In this document: positions 17,498 to 26,335 of the stretch, one piece after another
Numbering within the stretch: the stretch's first letter is position 1
How the letters are laid out: every line of letters starts with the position of its first letter
Assembly (NCBI RefSeq): GCF_000217955.3
Contig: NZ_AFOY02000015.1
Location: 1,481,744 to 1,545,743, forward strand
Length of the DNA: 64,000 nucleotides
Direction of reading: 5' to 3'
Source of the DNA: Pseudomonas fluorescens HK44
GTDB taxonomy: Bacteria; Pseudomonadota; Gammaproteobacteria; Pseudomonadales; Pseudomonadaceae
The notes under the pieces: model-generated
Told to the model about the DNA's origin: nothing
Seen by the model: the letters and a program-made list of their open reading frames with translations, nothing else
Database searches by the model: none
Made by a program: the position numbers and the translations under genes

Positions 17498-18367
17498 ATG
17501 TCGCGCTGGTTGAAACACCTCGCCCTGTTCCTGACCCTGTGCCTCTCGCTACCGGCCTGCAACCGGGTGAGCCTGGCCTATCGCAATCTCGACATCCTCA
17601 TTCCCTGGACGCTCAACGACTACCTGGACATGAACAGCGAGCAGAAAGGCTGGCTCAGCGAACGTCTCAAGGAACATCTCAGCTGGCATTGCTCCACGCA
17701 ATTACCCGGCTACGTCGACTGGCTCGACCGCTTGCAGCAGATGGTCGAAACCAATCAAGTCACAGACGCCGCACTGCAAGCCCGCATCCTTGAAGCCAAA
17801 CAAGCCATTGCCCAGACCGCCCGGGAAATCACCCCGTCGGCGGTCGAGTTGTTGCAAGGCTTGAATGAGCAGCAGGTCAACGAGATGAACCAGGCCTTCG
17901 CCAAAGACCAGCGCGTGCATCAGGAGAAATACCTCAAAGCACCGCTGGCACAACAGATCAAACATCGCATCGAGCGGATGGATAAACGCCTGGGCGACTG
18001 GCTTGGCCCGCTCAACACTATTCAGGCGCAGCGCGTTGTTGCCTGGGCCAACGCGCTGGGCGAGCAAAATCAGCAATGGATCGCCAATCGCGCTCATTGG
18101 CAGGCACTGTTCAGCGCAGCAGTGGAACAACGCCACAGCAGCGACTTTGCGCAACGCATCGAAACCCTGCTGGTCGATCGCGAGACCTTATGGACCCCGG
18201 CCTATCGCCAGGTTTACAGCAACACCGAAGCCCAGGCACGCAGCCTGATTGTCGACCTGATGGCCGACAGTACCGCCGATCAACGTCAGCACTTGCTGAA
18301 AAAAATCGACAAGATGCGCAGCGATTTCAGCGCATTGAAGTGCTTGAAGGTCGCAGGAGCCTCTTAA
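17498..18367 (+). CDS. DUF6279 family lipoprotein
   Basis: A 289-residue protein with a lipoprotein signal: a hydrophobic N-terminus ending in the lipobox LPAC with Cys at about residue 21. The rest is helical and charged and matches the DUF6279 lipoprotein family (AYRNLDILIPWTLNDYLDM; Q/E-rich helices with WLDRLQQM and WANALGEQNQQW). Function unknown; the sequence predicts membrane anchoring in the envelope. AAGGA is seven bases before the ATG. It overlaps the convergent DUF2513-like gene by four bases. Confidence 0.85.
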   Translation: MSRWLKHLALFLTLCLSLPACNRVSLAYRNLDILIPWTLNDYLDMNSEQKGWLSERLKEHLSWHCSTQLPGYVDWLDRLQQMVETNQVTDAALQARILEAKQAIAQTAREITPSAVELLQGLNEQQVNEMNQAFAKDQRVHQEKYLKAPLAQQIKHRIERMDKRLGDWLGPLNTIQAQRVVAWANALGEQNQQWIANRAHWQALFSAAVEQRHSSDFAQRIETLLVDRETLWTPAYRQVYSNTEAQARSLIVDLMADSTADQRQHLLKKIDKMRSDFSALKCLKVAGAS

Positions 18368-18756
18368 GCGATCTGCGCTTTAGACGCCACCTCATCAAAG
18401 GTCGTCGGGTCCAATGCATCCACCTGCTCGTCGAGCACCTGCCGTGAATGATCATTGCCCGCACTGCTGCTGTCGATCATGCACAGCAGACTCAAACCGC
18501 GTGGCGTCAGGATAAAGTTCTCGCCGTTACCACCTTCGTCCTCGGGGCGGGACTCGATATAGCCACGGTCCAGCAGGAGCTTTTCATACGCGGTGGCGGT
18601 CACTTTCAGCTCATCCAGATTGCCGATGGGCTCCCCCTCTGCCGCCTTCGCCGCCGTATGCTGCTCGGCGTAGGCCCGTGGGGTGAAGCTGTGGCCGGCG
18701 CTGTTCTGCACTTCGTGCAGCAATCGCTCAAGCAAATCCCAGTTATAAACCGTCAT
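18364..18756 (-). CDS. DUF2513-like winged-helix protein
   Basis: A 130-residue protein. The first half (MTVYNWDLLERLLHEVQNSA, then ATAYEKLLLDRGYIESR and NFILTPRGLSLL) follows the helix-helix-wing pattern of DUF2513 proteins, thought to be winged-helix DNA-binding or phage-related regulators. The acidic C-terminal tail has no recognisable motif. GGAGG is ten bases before the ATG at 18756. Role unknown. Confidence 0.72.
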   Translation of the reverse strand: MTVYNWDLLERLLHEVQNSAGHSFTPRAYAEQHTAAKAAEGEPIGNLDELKVTATAYEKLLLDRGYIESRPEDEGGNGENFILTPRGLSLLCMIDSSSAGNDHSRQVLDEQVDALDPTTFDEVASKAQIA

Positions 18757-18948
18757 CCGATATCAACCTCCAGACCGACAGTGAGAGGCCTCTCATAAGG
18801 TGTGACCGGCGCCATCGGCAGCCGTTCAGCCAGGTTGTCATGCGGGCGGATGACGGCAACAACCGATCAGCGGCTTGTCGATTACAGCGTCGGTCAAACG
18901 ACTAGGCTGTGTAAGCCACAACACGCCAACCTCGCAGGAGGAAAAGTC

Positions 18949-19686
18949 ATGAACAGCGTGCACCAGCACGAGGTCGTGTCCCGAGAAAAATGGCTCGCGG
19001 CCCGTAAACAGCATCTGATCCACGAAAAGGCCTTTACCCGGGAACGCGACAAACTCAGCGCCGAACGTCGCGCACTGCCCTGGGTAAAAGTCGACAAGAA
19101 CTACGTGTTCGAAGGCCCCGACGGACGGCAAAACCTTGCCGATCTTTTCGGTGGTAACAGCCAGTTGATCATCTATCACTTCATGTTCGCCAAGGGCTGG
19201 GAAGAAGGCTGCCCCGGCTGCTCGTTTCTGTCCGACCACATCGACGGCGCCAACCAGCACCTGGCCCACCACGACATTTCCCTGGTGGTGGTTTCCCACG
19301 CGCCATTGGCGGAGTTCCAGGCGTTCCGCAAACGCATGGGCTGGCAGTTCAAATGGGTCTCATCGGCCGGCAGTGACTTCAACGCCGACTACAAGGTGAC
19401 CATCAGCGATCAGGAACTCGCGGACGGCACCGCAACCTACAACTACGAAAAAAGCACCAGCACCGAAGGTGAACTGCCAGGACTGAGCGTGTTTTATCGC
19501 AATGACGCTGGGGAAATCTTCCACACCTACTCCACCTACGCTCGCGGCCTGGACCTGCTGATCGGCGCCTATAACTACCTCGACCTGACACCCAAGGGCC
19601 GCAACGAAGAGCAAGGCATGAAATGGGTGCGCCATCACGATCGTTACGAGACCGCGCCAAGCGCCAAACACTGTGGCTGCAAGTAA
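18949..19686 (+). CDS. DUF899 thioredoxin-like protein
   Basis: A 245-residue DUF899-family protein. Its segment AKGWEEGCPGCSFLSDHIDG contains the CPGC pair and follows HFMF, both typical; the fold is thioredoxin-like and some members are annotated as dithiol-disulfide isomerases, without biochemical proof. It ends KHCGCK, a Cys-rich tail. The ATG at 18949 has a strong CAGGAGG site; the open frame extends upstream but lacks family similarity. A bidirectional terminator follows. Confidence 0.88.
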   Translation: MNSVHQHEVVSREKWLAARKQHLIHEKAFTRERDKLSAERRALPWVKVDKNYVFEGPDGRQNLADLFGGNSQLIIYHFMFAKGWEEGCPGCSFLSDHIDGANQHLAHHDISLVVVSHAPLAEFQAFRKRMGWQFKWVSSAGSDFNADYKVTISDQELADGTATYNYEKSTSTEGELPGLSVFYRNDAGEIFHTYSTYARGLDLLIGAYNYLDLTPKGRNEEQGMKWVRHHDRYETAPSAKHCGCK

Positions 19687-19797
19687 TGCTGCCGGCCCCT
19701 CGCCCCAACCGGGGCGAGGATGCACCGCCCTTCACGACAAGGCTCGACACACAAAGAGCATAAAAGGACACCCGTGGAGCTGGCATTTCGCCCCGAT

Positions 19798-19827
19798 AAA
19801 AAAACCCGGACACTGTCCGGGTTTTTT
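19798..19827. terminator. Bidirectional terminator between convergent genes
   Basis: ACCCGGAC at 19804-19811 pairs with GTCCGGGT at 19815-19822, flanked by A-run on the left and T-run on the right, so it can stop both the DUF899 transcript and the minus-strand helicase transcript. Confidence 0.9.
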
Positions 19828-19846
19828 ATGGGATCGCTACGGCGCG

Positions 19847-21193
19847 TTATTCAGCGGCCGGAGCTTGCGGCTTGCGGCGCTTGAGCGGTGCCATGCCGTC
19901 TTTGCTGACCAGCGACAGGGCATCGGTCTTCGGGCGGTTGGCGATCTTGCGCTTGGTCGGAGCCTTGGCGCCGGTCTTTTTCTTGTCGCCTTTGGCGTCG
20001 ACCTTTTTCTTCTTCACGCCAACGGCTTTACCCGAGGCCTTGACCTTTTTCGGCCCACCGTAAGTGCCTTTGACTTCCTTGATAGTGCGGCGCTCGAAGC
20101 TCTGCTTGAGGTAGCGCTCGATGCTCGACATCAGGTTCCAGTCGCCGTGGCAGATCAGCGAAATGGCCAGGCCATCGTTGCCGGCACGACCGGTACGACC
20201 GATACGGTGAACGTATTCGTCGCCGCTGCGCGGCATGTCGAAGTTGATCACCAGGTCCAGGCCTTCCACGTCCAGGCCGCGAGCGGCAACGTCGGTGGCG
20301 ACGAGGATCTTGACCCCGCCCTGCTTCAGACGGTCGATCGCCAGCTTGCGATCCTTCTGGTCTTTCTCACCGTGCAAGACGAACGCTTTGTACTCCTGCG
20401 CCACCAGACGGCCGTAGATACGGTCGGCCATGGCCCGGGTGTTGGTAAAGACGATGGCCTTCTGGTAGGTCTCGTTGGCCAGCAACCAGTTAACGATCTG
20501 TTCTTTGTGCTGGTTGTGGTCAGCGGTGATGATTTGCTGACGGGTGGTGTCGTTCAACTGGCTGACGGCATTGAGCTGCAAGTGCTCAGGGTTGTTCAGG
20601 ACCTTGGCGATCATCTCGCGCAGGCCCGAACCACCGGTGGTGGCGGAGAACAGCATGGTCTGTTGACGGTTGGTGCACTCGTCGACCAGGCGCTGTACGT
20701 CTTCGGCAAAGCCCATGTCGAGCATGCGGTCGGCTTCGTCGAGCACCAGCACTTCAACTTCTTTCAAGTCGAGGTTGCCGGCGTTCAGTTGCTCGATCAT
20801 CCGGCCCGGAGTGCCGATCAGGATATCCGGCACCTTGCGCAGCATGGCTGCCTGGACCTTGAAGTCTTCGCCGCCGGTGATCAGGCCGGACTTGATGAAG
20901 GTGAACTGCGCGAAGCGTTCCACTTCCTTGATGGTCTGCTGGGCCAGCTCGCGGGTCGGCAGCAGGATCAGGGTCTTGATGCTGACGCGGACTTTGGCCG
21001 GGCCGATCAAACGGTTGAGGATCGGCAAAACGAATGCAGCGGTTTTGCCGCTACCGGTTTGCGCAGTCACCCGCAGGTCACGCCCTTGGAGCGCGAGCGG
21101 GATAGCCGCTGCTTGCACTGGCGTTGGCTCGACAAATTTAAGCTCGGCCACGGCTTTGAGCAGGCGTTCGTGCAGGGCGAATTGGGAAAACAC
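19847..21193 (-). CDS. DEAD-box ATP-dependent RNA helicase
   Basis: A 448-residue DEAD-box RNA helicase. Seen: Q motif (FVEPTPVQAAAIP), Walker A AQTGSGKT, DEAD (VLVLDEADRMLDMG), SAT (LFSATT), and HRIGRTGRAG. The tail (from about 370) is very rich in lysine (KKKKVDAKGDKKKTGAKAPTKRK), as in SrmB- or RhlE-like proteins in ribosome assembly or RNA decay. GTG at 21193 has GAGG eight bases upstream and begins the family-like FSQFALHERLL; an upstream extension of the frame to 21274 is judged non-coding. Confidence 0.93.
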   Translation of the reverse strand: MFSQFALHERLLKAVAELKFVEPTPVQAAAIPLALQGRDLRVTAQTGSGKTAAFVLPILNRLIGPAKVRVSIKTLILLPTRELAQQTIKEVERFAQFTFIKSGLITGGEDFKVQAAMLRKVPDILIGTPGRMIEQLNAGNLDLKEVEVLVLDEADRMLDMGFAEDVQRLVDECTNRQQTMLFSATTGGSGLREMIAKVLNNPEHLQLNAVSQLNDTTRQQIITADHNQHKEQIVNWLLANETYQKAIVFTNTRAMADRIYGRLVAQEYKAFVLHGEKDQKDRKLAIDRLKQGGVKILVATDVAARGLDVEGLDLVINFDMPRSGDEYVHRIGRTGRAGNDGLAISLICHGDWNLMSSIERYLKQSFERRTIKEVKGTYGGPKKVKASGKAVGVKKKKVDAKGDKKKTGAKAPTKRKIANRPKTDALSLVSKDGMAPLKRRKPQAPAAE

Positions 21194-21386
21194 GGGTGCT
21201 ACCTCGAAGAAATACAAAAAATCAGCTGCATAGGGTAACGGTTTCGAGCGCGAAGGCCGAGTTTCTTTATGCAAACGGACGCAAACAATGGCGTTTTTGT
21301 TAGCGGATTTGTCCCTGAACCTAACTCGATGCGTCTTAAATGCTCTAATCGCGCCCTTTCGTCCTGCCGAAGAATCGTTTTAACCC

Positions 21387-21584
21387 ATGGATCTCAAACA
21401 GCTCTGGCTCAATACCCGAGACCTCTGGGGCGCTCTCGACCAGCACCCGCTCGTACTTTCCGGCCTGGCGCTGATGGTGTTGTTGGGGATCGCCTTGCTG
21501 CTCGGACGAGTGGCGTTCGCCCTGATGAAAAACCAGAGCGAATACCAACCGAATCGACCGTTGCAGGGTTATCCTGCAACATAG
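21387..21584 (+). CDS. Small single-pass membrane protein
   Basis: A 65-residue protein with a short charged N-terminus (MDLKQLWLNTRDLWGALDQH), one hydrophobic helix at about 25-45 (SGLALMVLLGIALLLGRVAF) and a polar tail. Weak ribosome-binding site. It is divergent from the helicase and converges with the EamA gene. Codon use and the well-formed helix support it as a real gene; function unknown. Confidence 0.6.
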   Translation: MDLKQLWLNTRDLWGALDQHPLVLSGLALMVLLGIALLLGRVAFALMKNQSEYQPNRPLQGYPAT

Positions 21585-21600
21585 AATCTCCCACAGGGGT

Positions 21601-22467
21601 TCAGTTGGCGGCGACCCGCCTCTGTATACCCAACCGGCTGATCCACACCGCTGCCAGAATCACCGAGCCACCCAGGAACAACCGCCCCAACTCTTCATGC
21701 TGATTCCAGATCAGCAAGTTGATCAGCAGCCCCACCGGCACGTGCAGGTTGTTCATCACCGCCAGTGTCCCGCCGTTGACCAGGCAAGCGCCCTTATTCC
21801 ACCAGTACAGGCCCAACGCGGTGGACACCAGTCCGAGGAACACCAACACGCCCCACTGCAAGGGTGCTTCCGGCAGGAAGTTCTGTTTGCCGAACAGCAG
21901 AAACGCCGGCAGGGCCACGGCCAGCGCGCCGAGGTAAAAGTAACCAAAGCGCCGATAATGCGGCAGGTCACTCGGATGGCGCGCCACCAGATGCCTGTAC
22001 AGCACCTGACCTGCGGCGTAGGTGAAGTTGGCCAGTTGCAACAGCAAAAAACCCATGAAGAAGTCCGGATTGATCCGGTCATAACGGATCACCGCCGCAC
22101 CGAGCACCGCAACCAATGCCGCCACCAGCGCCCAGGGATTGAAGCGGCGGTTCAGCGCATCTTCGATCAGGGTCACGTGCAACGGCGTGAGAATGGTGAA
22201 CAGCAGGACTTCCGGCACGGTCAGCACCCGGAAGCTCAGGTACAGGCAGACGTAGGTCACACCGAACTGCAACGCGCCGATCAACAGCATCCCGCGCATG
22301 AACGCCGGCTCCACCTGACGCCAGCGGGTCAACGGAATGAACACCAGCCCCGCCAGCAACACCCGCACCAGCACCGCGAAATAGCTGTCGACATGCCCGG
22401 CCAGGTATTCACCGATCAAACTGAAGGAAAACGCCTGAATCAGCGTGACAAAAAGTAAATAGCCCAT
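21601..22467 (-). CDS. EamA/DMT family transporter
   Basis: A 288-residue membrane protein with about ten helices in two EamA repeats. Internal sequence (LTILTPLHVTLIEDALNRRF, WWNKGACLVNGGTLAVMNN) suits the YedA/carboxylate-amine subgroup of DMT exporters; the substrate is not known. ATG at 22467 has GAGG five bases upstream. Confidence 0.85.
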   Translation of the reverse strand: MGYLLFVTLIQAFSFSLIGEYLAGHVDSYFAVLVRVLLAGLVFIPLTRWRQVEPAFMRGMLLIGALQFGVTYVCLYLSFRVLTVPEVLLFTILTPLHVTLIEDALNRRFNPWALVAALVAVLGAAVIRYDRINPDFFMGFLLLQLANFTYAAGQVLYRHLVARHPSDLPHYRRFGYFYLGALAVALPAFLLFGKQNFLPEAPLQWGVLVFLGLVSTALGLYWWNKGACLVNGGTLAVMNNLHVPVGLLINLLIWNQHEELGRLFLGGSVILAAVWISRLGIQRRVAAN

Positions 22468-22542
22468 GCTCGCCTCGTTTCGAATGGCGGCGACGATAAC
22501 GGGTTTTGCCCGTTATCGCGAACACTCCGCCACTACACAAAT

Positions 22543-22650
22543 CCTGTGGGAGCGAGCTTGCTCCGGGCGGCGTTCCGACGATAGCGGTGTGTCATTCAAC
22601 AATGATGTCGACTGACACTCCGTCTTCGCGAGCAGGCTCGCTCCCACAGG
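22543..22650. repeat. Inverted REP pair (CTGTGGGAGCGAG type)
   Basis: CTGTGGGAGCGAGCTTGCTC at 22544 and the inverted GAGCAGGCTCGCTCCCACAG ending at 22650. This is the second REP sequence family in the window, also seen at 59006, 61097-61190 and 62235. The 358 bp between the EamA gene and azoR hold this pair and a terminator. Confidence 0.82.
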
Positions 22651-22677
22651 TTTTTACCCGGCCACAAAATCGCAGGC

Positions 22678-22717
22678 AAAAAAAAAGCCCGATCTCGCTA
22701 AAGCGTTCAATCGGGCT
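22678..22717 (-). terminator. Rho-independent terminator after azoR
   Basis: AGCCCGAT at 22686-22693 pairs with ATCGGGCT at 22710-22717; on the minus strand the stem is followed by nine T residues (complement of the A-run 22678-22686). It is downstream of azoR. Confidence 0.85.
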
Positions 22718-22825
22718 AGAGCACTCATGAGCAACAAGTGCAAAGGGAGGTTCGATGCGCGAACCGGCTTGAAGGGGTGTACAAGCGCCACTTGATCATC
22801 AGGTGATTATCTGGCGATTAACGGC

Positions 22826-23425
22826 TCAGGCGACCTGGGCAAGCTTGGCGTTGGCCTGGTTCAGGCCCTTTTCGTGGAAGTCACCGCCAAGGTTCATGCC
22901 TTCGGCGTGAATAAAGGTGACGTCGTGGATACCGATGAACGCCATGACCTGACGCAGGTACGGTTCCTGGTGATCGGAAGTGCTACCGGCGTAGATGCCA
23001 CCGCGAGCAGTCAATACATAAGCACGCTTGCCACTGAGCAGACCTTGTGGGCCGGTTTCGGTGTACTTGAAAGTCACACCGGCACGCAGCACGTGGTCGA
23101 GCCAGGCTTTGAGCGTGCTGGGGATCGCGAAGTTGTACATCGGTGCGGCCATGACCAAGACGTCGGCAGCCAGCAATTCGTCGGTCAACAGGTTGGAGCG
23201 TTCCAGCGACGATTGTTCGATTTCGTTGCGTTGCTCGGCAGGTTTCATCCAGCCGCCCAGCAGGTTGGCATCCAGGTGTGGAACCGGATGGGTCGCCAGG
23301 TCACGAACGGTGATCTGGTCGGCCGGGTGTGCGGCTTTCCATTGACTGATGAAGGTTTGGGTCAGTTGACGCGATACCGAGTCTTGCTGGCGGGCACTGC
23401 TTTCGATGATCAGAACGCGGGACAT
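22826..23425 (-). CDS. azoR: FMN-dependent NADH-azoreductase
   Basis: A 199-residue flavodoxin-fold quinone/azo reductase. The FMN-binding start (VLIIESSARQQDSVSRQLT), the PMYNFAIPSTLKAWLDHV segment and TARGGIY are typical of AzoR (formerly AcpD). It reduces azo dyes and quinones with NADH. GGAGG lies upstream of the ATG. A LysR gene lies divergently, as at azoR1 (PA0785) in P. aeruginosa, though here a small secreted-protein gene sits between. Confidence 0.93.
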   Translation of the reverse strand: MSRVLIIESSARQQDSVSRQLTQTFISQWKAAHPADQITVRDLATHPVPHLDANLLGGWMKPAEQRNEIEQSSLERSNLLTDELLAADVLVMAAPMYNFAIPSTLKAWLDHVLRAGVTFKYTETGPQGLLSGKRAYVLTARGGIYAGSTSDHQEPYLRQVMAFIGIHDVTFIHAEGMNLGGDFHEKGLNQANAKLAQVA

Positions 23426-23574
23426 GGGATGTAGCCTCCATCGGTGAATGCTGTAAGTCGATGGAGTGGAGATTAAACAGTGTTGTATCGATGAAAAAGC
23501 ACAAATAACTGCTATAAACCATCAATAAATTCGTTTATAAGCGGAGCGTATCTGCCCCGCCTGTGCAACAGCCC

Positions 23575-23889
23575 CTATTTGGGTTTGCAGGTCAGGGTGA
23601 TGTACAGCTTGATGATTTCACGGTTGAACCTGGCCGAGAGGTCGGCGCTTTTGCCGGTCTCCAGGCTCACGCGGCGAGTACGCGGCAATTCCGGGCCATT
23701 GCGGAATGCCACCGTGCATTCGGCGGCTTTACCGCTGTAGTTGCTCAGCGTAATGGCGCCCATGTCGCGAGCGGTGTCATGGGTGGTGTAGTCGATTTTC
23801 AGGCCGTTGAGTTGTTTTTGTACATCGATGGGGTAGGCAAACGCGGTCAGCGGCAGCATCGCCAGCACCACACAACAGATTTTTTTCAT
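23575..23889 (-). CDS. Small secreted (periplasmic) protein of unknown function
   Basis: A 104-residue protein with a clear signal peptide (MKKICCVVLAMLPLTAFA, cleavage after AFA). The mature part (about 86 residues) has one disulfide-capable Cys pair (ECTV... LTCKPK) and a predicted beta-sandwich look (YTTHDTARDMGAITLSNYSG). Similar Pseudomonas proteins have been annotated as 3-phosphoglycerate kinase, which is not supported by sequence. Start at 23889 is chosen because the signal peptide begins there. Function unknown. Confidence 0.78.
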   Translation of the reverse strand: MKKICCVVLAMLPLTAFAYPIDVQKQLNGLKIDYTTHDTARDMGAITLSNYSGKAAECTVAFRNGPELPRTRRVSLETGKSADLSARFNREIIKLYITLTCKPK

Positions 23890-23938
23890 TCGGCAGCCTC
23901 CAATGGAAGCTGCCAGCTTAGGACAAGAGGAGCTCATC

Positions 23939-24862
23939 ATGAAAGCGCCCCGCGTGACCCTTGATCAATGGCGCACATTGCAAGCCGTGGTCGACCACGG
24001 TGGTTTCGCCCAGGCCGCCGAAGCGTTACACCGTTCGCAGTCATCCGTCAGCTATACCGTAGCGCGCATGCAGGACCAGCTTGGTGTGCCGCTGTTGCGC
24101 ATCGACGGCCGTAAGGCAGTGTTGACCGAAGCCGGCGGCGTACTGCTGCGCCGCTCGCGGCAACTGGTCAAACAGGCCAGTCAGCTAGAAGATCTGGCGC
24201 ACCACATGGAGCAAGGCTGGGAGGCGGAAGTGCGGCTGGTGGTCGACGCTGCTTACCCGAACGCCCGACTGGTTCGCGCCTTGACCGCGTTCATGCCGCA
24301 AAGTCGCGGTTGCCGGGTGCGTCTGCGTGAAGAGGTACTGTCCGGGGTCGAGGAAGTGCTGCTCGAAGGCGTGGCGGATCTGGCCATCAGTGGCTTCAAC
24401 ATTCCCGGTTACCTGGGCGCGGAGTTGAGCGACGTCGAGTTCGTTGCCGTCGCCCACCCCGAACATGCCTTGCATCGCCTCAATCGTGAACTGAGCTTCC
24501 ACGACCTCGAAAGTCAGTTGCAGGTGGTGATCCGCGACTCCGGCCGCCAGCAACCGCGTGATGTCGGCTGGCTGGGTGCCGAACAGCGCTGGACCGTCGG
24601 CAGCCTGGCCACCGCTGCCACCTTCGTCAGCAGTGGCCTGGGGTTTGCCTGGCTGCCACGGCACATGATTGAACGCGAACTCAAGGAAGGCCTGCTCAAG
24701 CTGCTACCGTTGGATCAGGGTGGCAGTCGGCATCCGACCTTCTTTCTCTATTCAAACAAGGACAAGCCCTTGGGGCCGGCGACGCAGATTCTTATCGAAT
24801 TGCTGCGCACCTTCGATACCGCGCCGCTGGATGCGCCGTTCGCTGCCCCGGAACAAGCCTGA
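23939..24862 (+). CDS. LysR family transcriptional regulator
   Basis: A 307-residue LysR protein: helix-turn-helix in residues 10-60 (GFAQAAEALHRSQSSVSYTVARMQ), effector domain after about 95. ATG at 23939 with GAGGAG upstream. It is divergent from the small secreted protein gene and one gene away from azoR, so it may control azoR or its neighbour; this is positional inference only. Confidence 0.88.
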   Translation: MKAPRVTLDQWRTLQAVVDHGGFAQAAEALHRSQSSVSYTVARMQDQLGVPLLRIDGRKAVLTEAGGVLLRRSRQLVKQASQLEDLAHHMEQGWEAEVRLVVDAAYPNARLVRALTAFMPQSRGCRVRLREEVLSGVEEVLLEGVADLAISGFNIPGYLGAELSDVEFVAVAHPEHALHRLNRELSFHDLESQLQVVIRDSGRQQPRDVGWLGAEQRWTVGSLATAATFVSSGLGFAWLPRHMIERELKEGLLKLLPLDQGGSRHPTFFLYSNKDKPLGPATQILIELLRTFDTAPLDAPFAAPEQA

Positions 24863-24876
24863 CAAGGAGCTGCACA

Positions 24877-25680
24877 ATGGCCTATTTCGAACATGAAGGT
24901 TGTACCTTGCACTACGAGGAATATGGCCACGGCACACCGCTGCTGCTGGTACACGGGCTGGGCTCGAGCACGCTGGACTGGGAAAAACAGATCCCGGAGC
25001 TCTCGACCCGTTACCGGGTGATCGTCCCGGATGTTCGCGGCCACGGTCGCTCCGACAAACCCCGCGAGCGCTACAGCATTGCCGGCTTCAGCGCCGACCT
25101 GGTCGCGCTGATCGAACACCTGAACCTCGGCCCGGTGCATCTGGTCGGGTTGTCCATGGGTGGGATGATCGGTTTTCAGCTGGCGGTGGACCAACCATCA
25201 CGGCTTAAAAGCCTGTGCATCGTCAACAGTGCCCCTGAGGTCAAACTCCGCACGGCGGATGATTACTGGCAGTGGTTCAAGCGCTGGAGCCTGATGCGCC
25301 TCCTCAGTCTGCGCACCATCGGCACGGCCTTGGGCGGCAAGCTGTTTCCCAAACCCGAACAGGCAGAGTTGCGGCATAAAATGGCCGAACGCTGGGCAAA
25401 AAACGACAAACGTGCTTATCTCGCCAGCTTCAATGCCATAGTTGGTTGGGGGGTTCAGGAACGACTGGCGAAAGTCACCTGTCCAACCCTGATCGTCAGC
25501 GCTGACCGCGACTACACGCCGGTAGCGCTGAAAGAAGCCTATGTAAAACTGCTGCCCGATGCACAGCTGGTGGTGATCGAAGATTCACGCCACGCAACGC
25601 CATTGGACCAGCCACACCGTTTCAACCAAACCCTGCTTGAATTTCTAACCGCAGTCGACACCACTACCCAGGATCACTGA
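24877..25680 (+). CDS. Alpha/beta-fold hydrolase
   Basis: A 267-residue alpha/beta hydrolase with oxyanion-loop HGLGSS, nucleophile elbow GLSMGG (Ser at about 98), Asp in SADRDYT and His in EDSRHATPLDQP. This resembles 3-oxoadipate enol-lactonase and related esterases, but there are no other aromatic catabolic genes nearby, so the substrate is open. It starts 15 bases after the LysR stop with AAGGAG upstream and is followed three bases later by ppiA, suggesting cotranscription. Confidence 0.87.
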   Translation: MAYFEHEGCTLHYEEYGHGTPLLLVHGLGSSTLDWEKQIPELSTRYRVIVPDVRGHGRSDKPRERYSIAGFSADLVALIEHLNLGPVHLVGLSMGGMIGFQLAVDQPSRLKSLCIVNSAPEVKLRTADDYWQWFKRWSLMRLLSLRTIGTALGGKLFPKPEQAELRHKMAERWAKNDKRAYLASFNAIVGWGVQERLAKVTCPTLIVSADRDYTPVALKEAYVKLLPDAQLVVIEDSRHATPLDQPHRFNQTLLEFLTAVDTTTQDH

Positions 25681-25683
25681 CCC

Positions 25684-26247
25684 ATGCTGAAAAAAATCGC
25701 CCTCGTCACAGGCGCAGTACTGTTCGCCGCCAACCTGATGGCTGCAGACGCTGCCAAGGCTCCGCACGTTTTGCTCGATACCACCAACGGCCAGATCGAA
25801 ATCGAACTGGACCCGGTCAAGGCACCGATCAGCACCAAGAACTTTCTCGCCTATGTCGACAGCGGCTTCTACACCAACACCATTTTCCACCGTGTGATTC
25901 CGGGGTTCATGGTCCAGGGTGGCGGTTTCACCCCGCAGATGGCGCAAAAAGACACCAAGGCACCGATCAAGAACGAAGCCAGCAACGGCCTGCATAACGT
26001 GCGTGGCACCCTGTCGATGGCGCGTACTTCCGATCCGGATTCGGCCACCAGCCAGTTCTTCATCAACGTCAAGGACAACGACTTCCTCGACCCGGGCCGC
26101 GATGCCGGTTACGCGGTATTCGCCAAAGTCGTGAAAGGCATGGACGTCGTCGACATCATCGTCAACTCGCCAACCACCACCAAGCAAGGCATGCAGAATG
26201 TGCCCATCGACCCGGTGCTGATCAAGTCGGCCAAGCGCATCGACTAA
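25684..26247 (+). CDS. ppiA: Periplasmic peptidyl-prolyl cis-trans isomerase A (cyclophilin)
   Basis: A 187-residue cyclophilin with an N-terminal signal peptide (MLKKIALVTGAVLFAANLMA). The cyclophilin core is complete: FHRVIPGFMVQGGGF, RGTLSMARTSDPDSATSQFF and NDFLDPGRDAGYAVF. It catalyses proline isomerisation in periplasmic proteins. Starts three bases after the hydrolase gene. Confidence 0.95.
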   Translation: MLKKIALVTGAVLFAANLMAADAAKAPHVLLDTTNGQIEIELDPVKAPISTKNFLAYVDSGFYTNTIFHRVIPGFMVQGGGFTPQMAQKDTKAPIKNEASNGLHNVRGTLSMARTSDPDSATSQFFINVKDNDFLDPGRDAGYAVFAKVVKGMDVVDIIVNSPTTTKQGMQNVPIDPVLIKSAKRID

Positions 26248-26335
26248 ACTGCATTAGGCGTCCTGAGCGGCAGCGATGTGTTCACTGTGCCGCTCGCATC
26301 GAAAAAAGGAGAGCCCGTACGCGGGCGTTTATCTG

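Noticed and set aside
19673..21238. Long plus-strand frame opposite the DEAD-box helicase
   Set aside because: Complement of the helicase; composition is that of a shadow frame and there is no motif.
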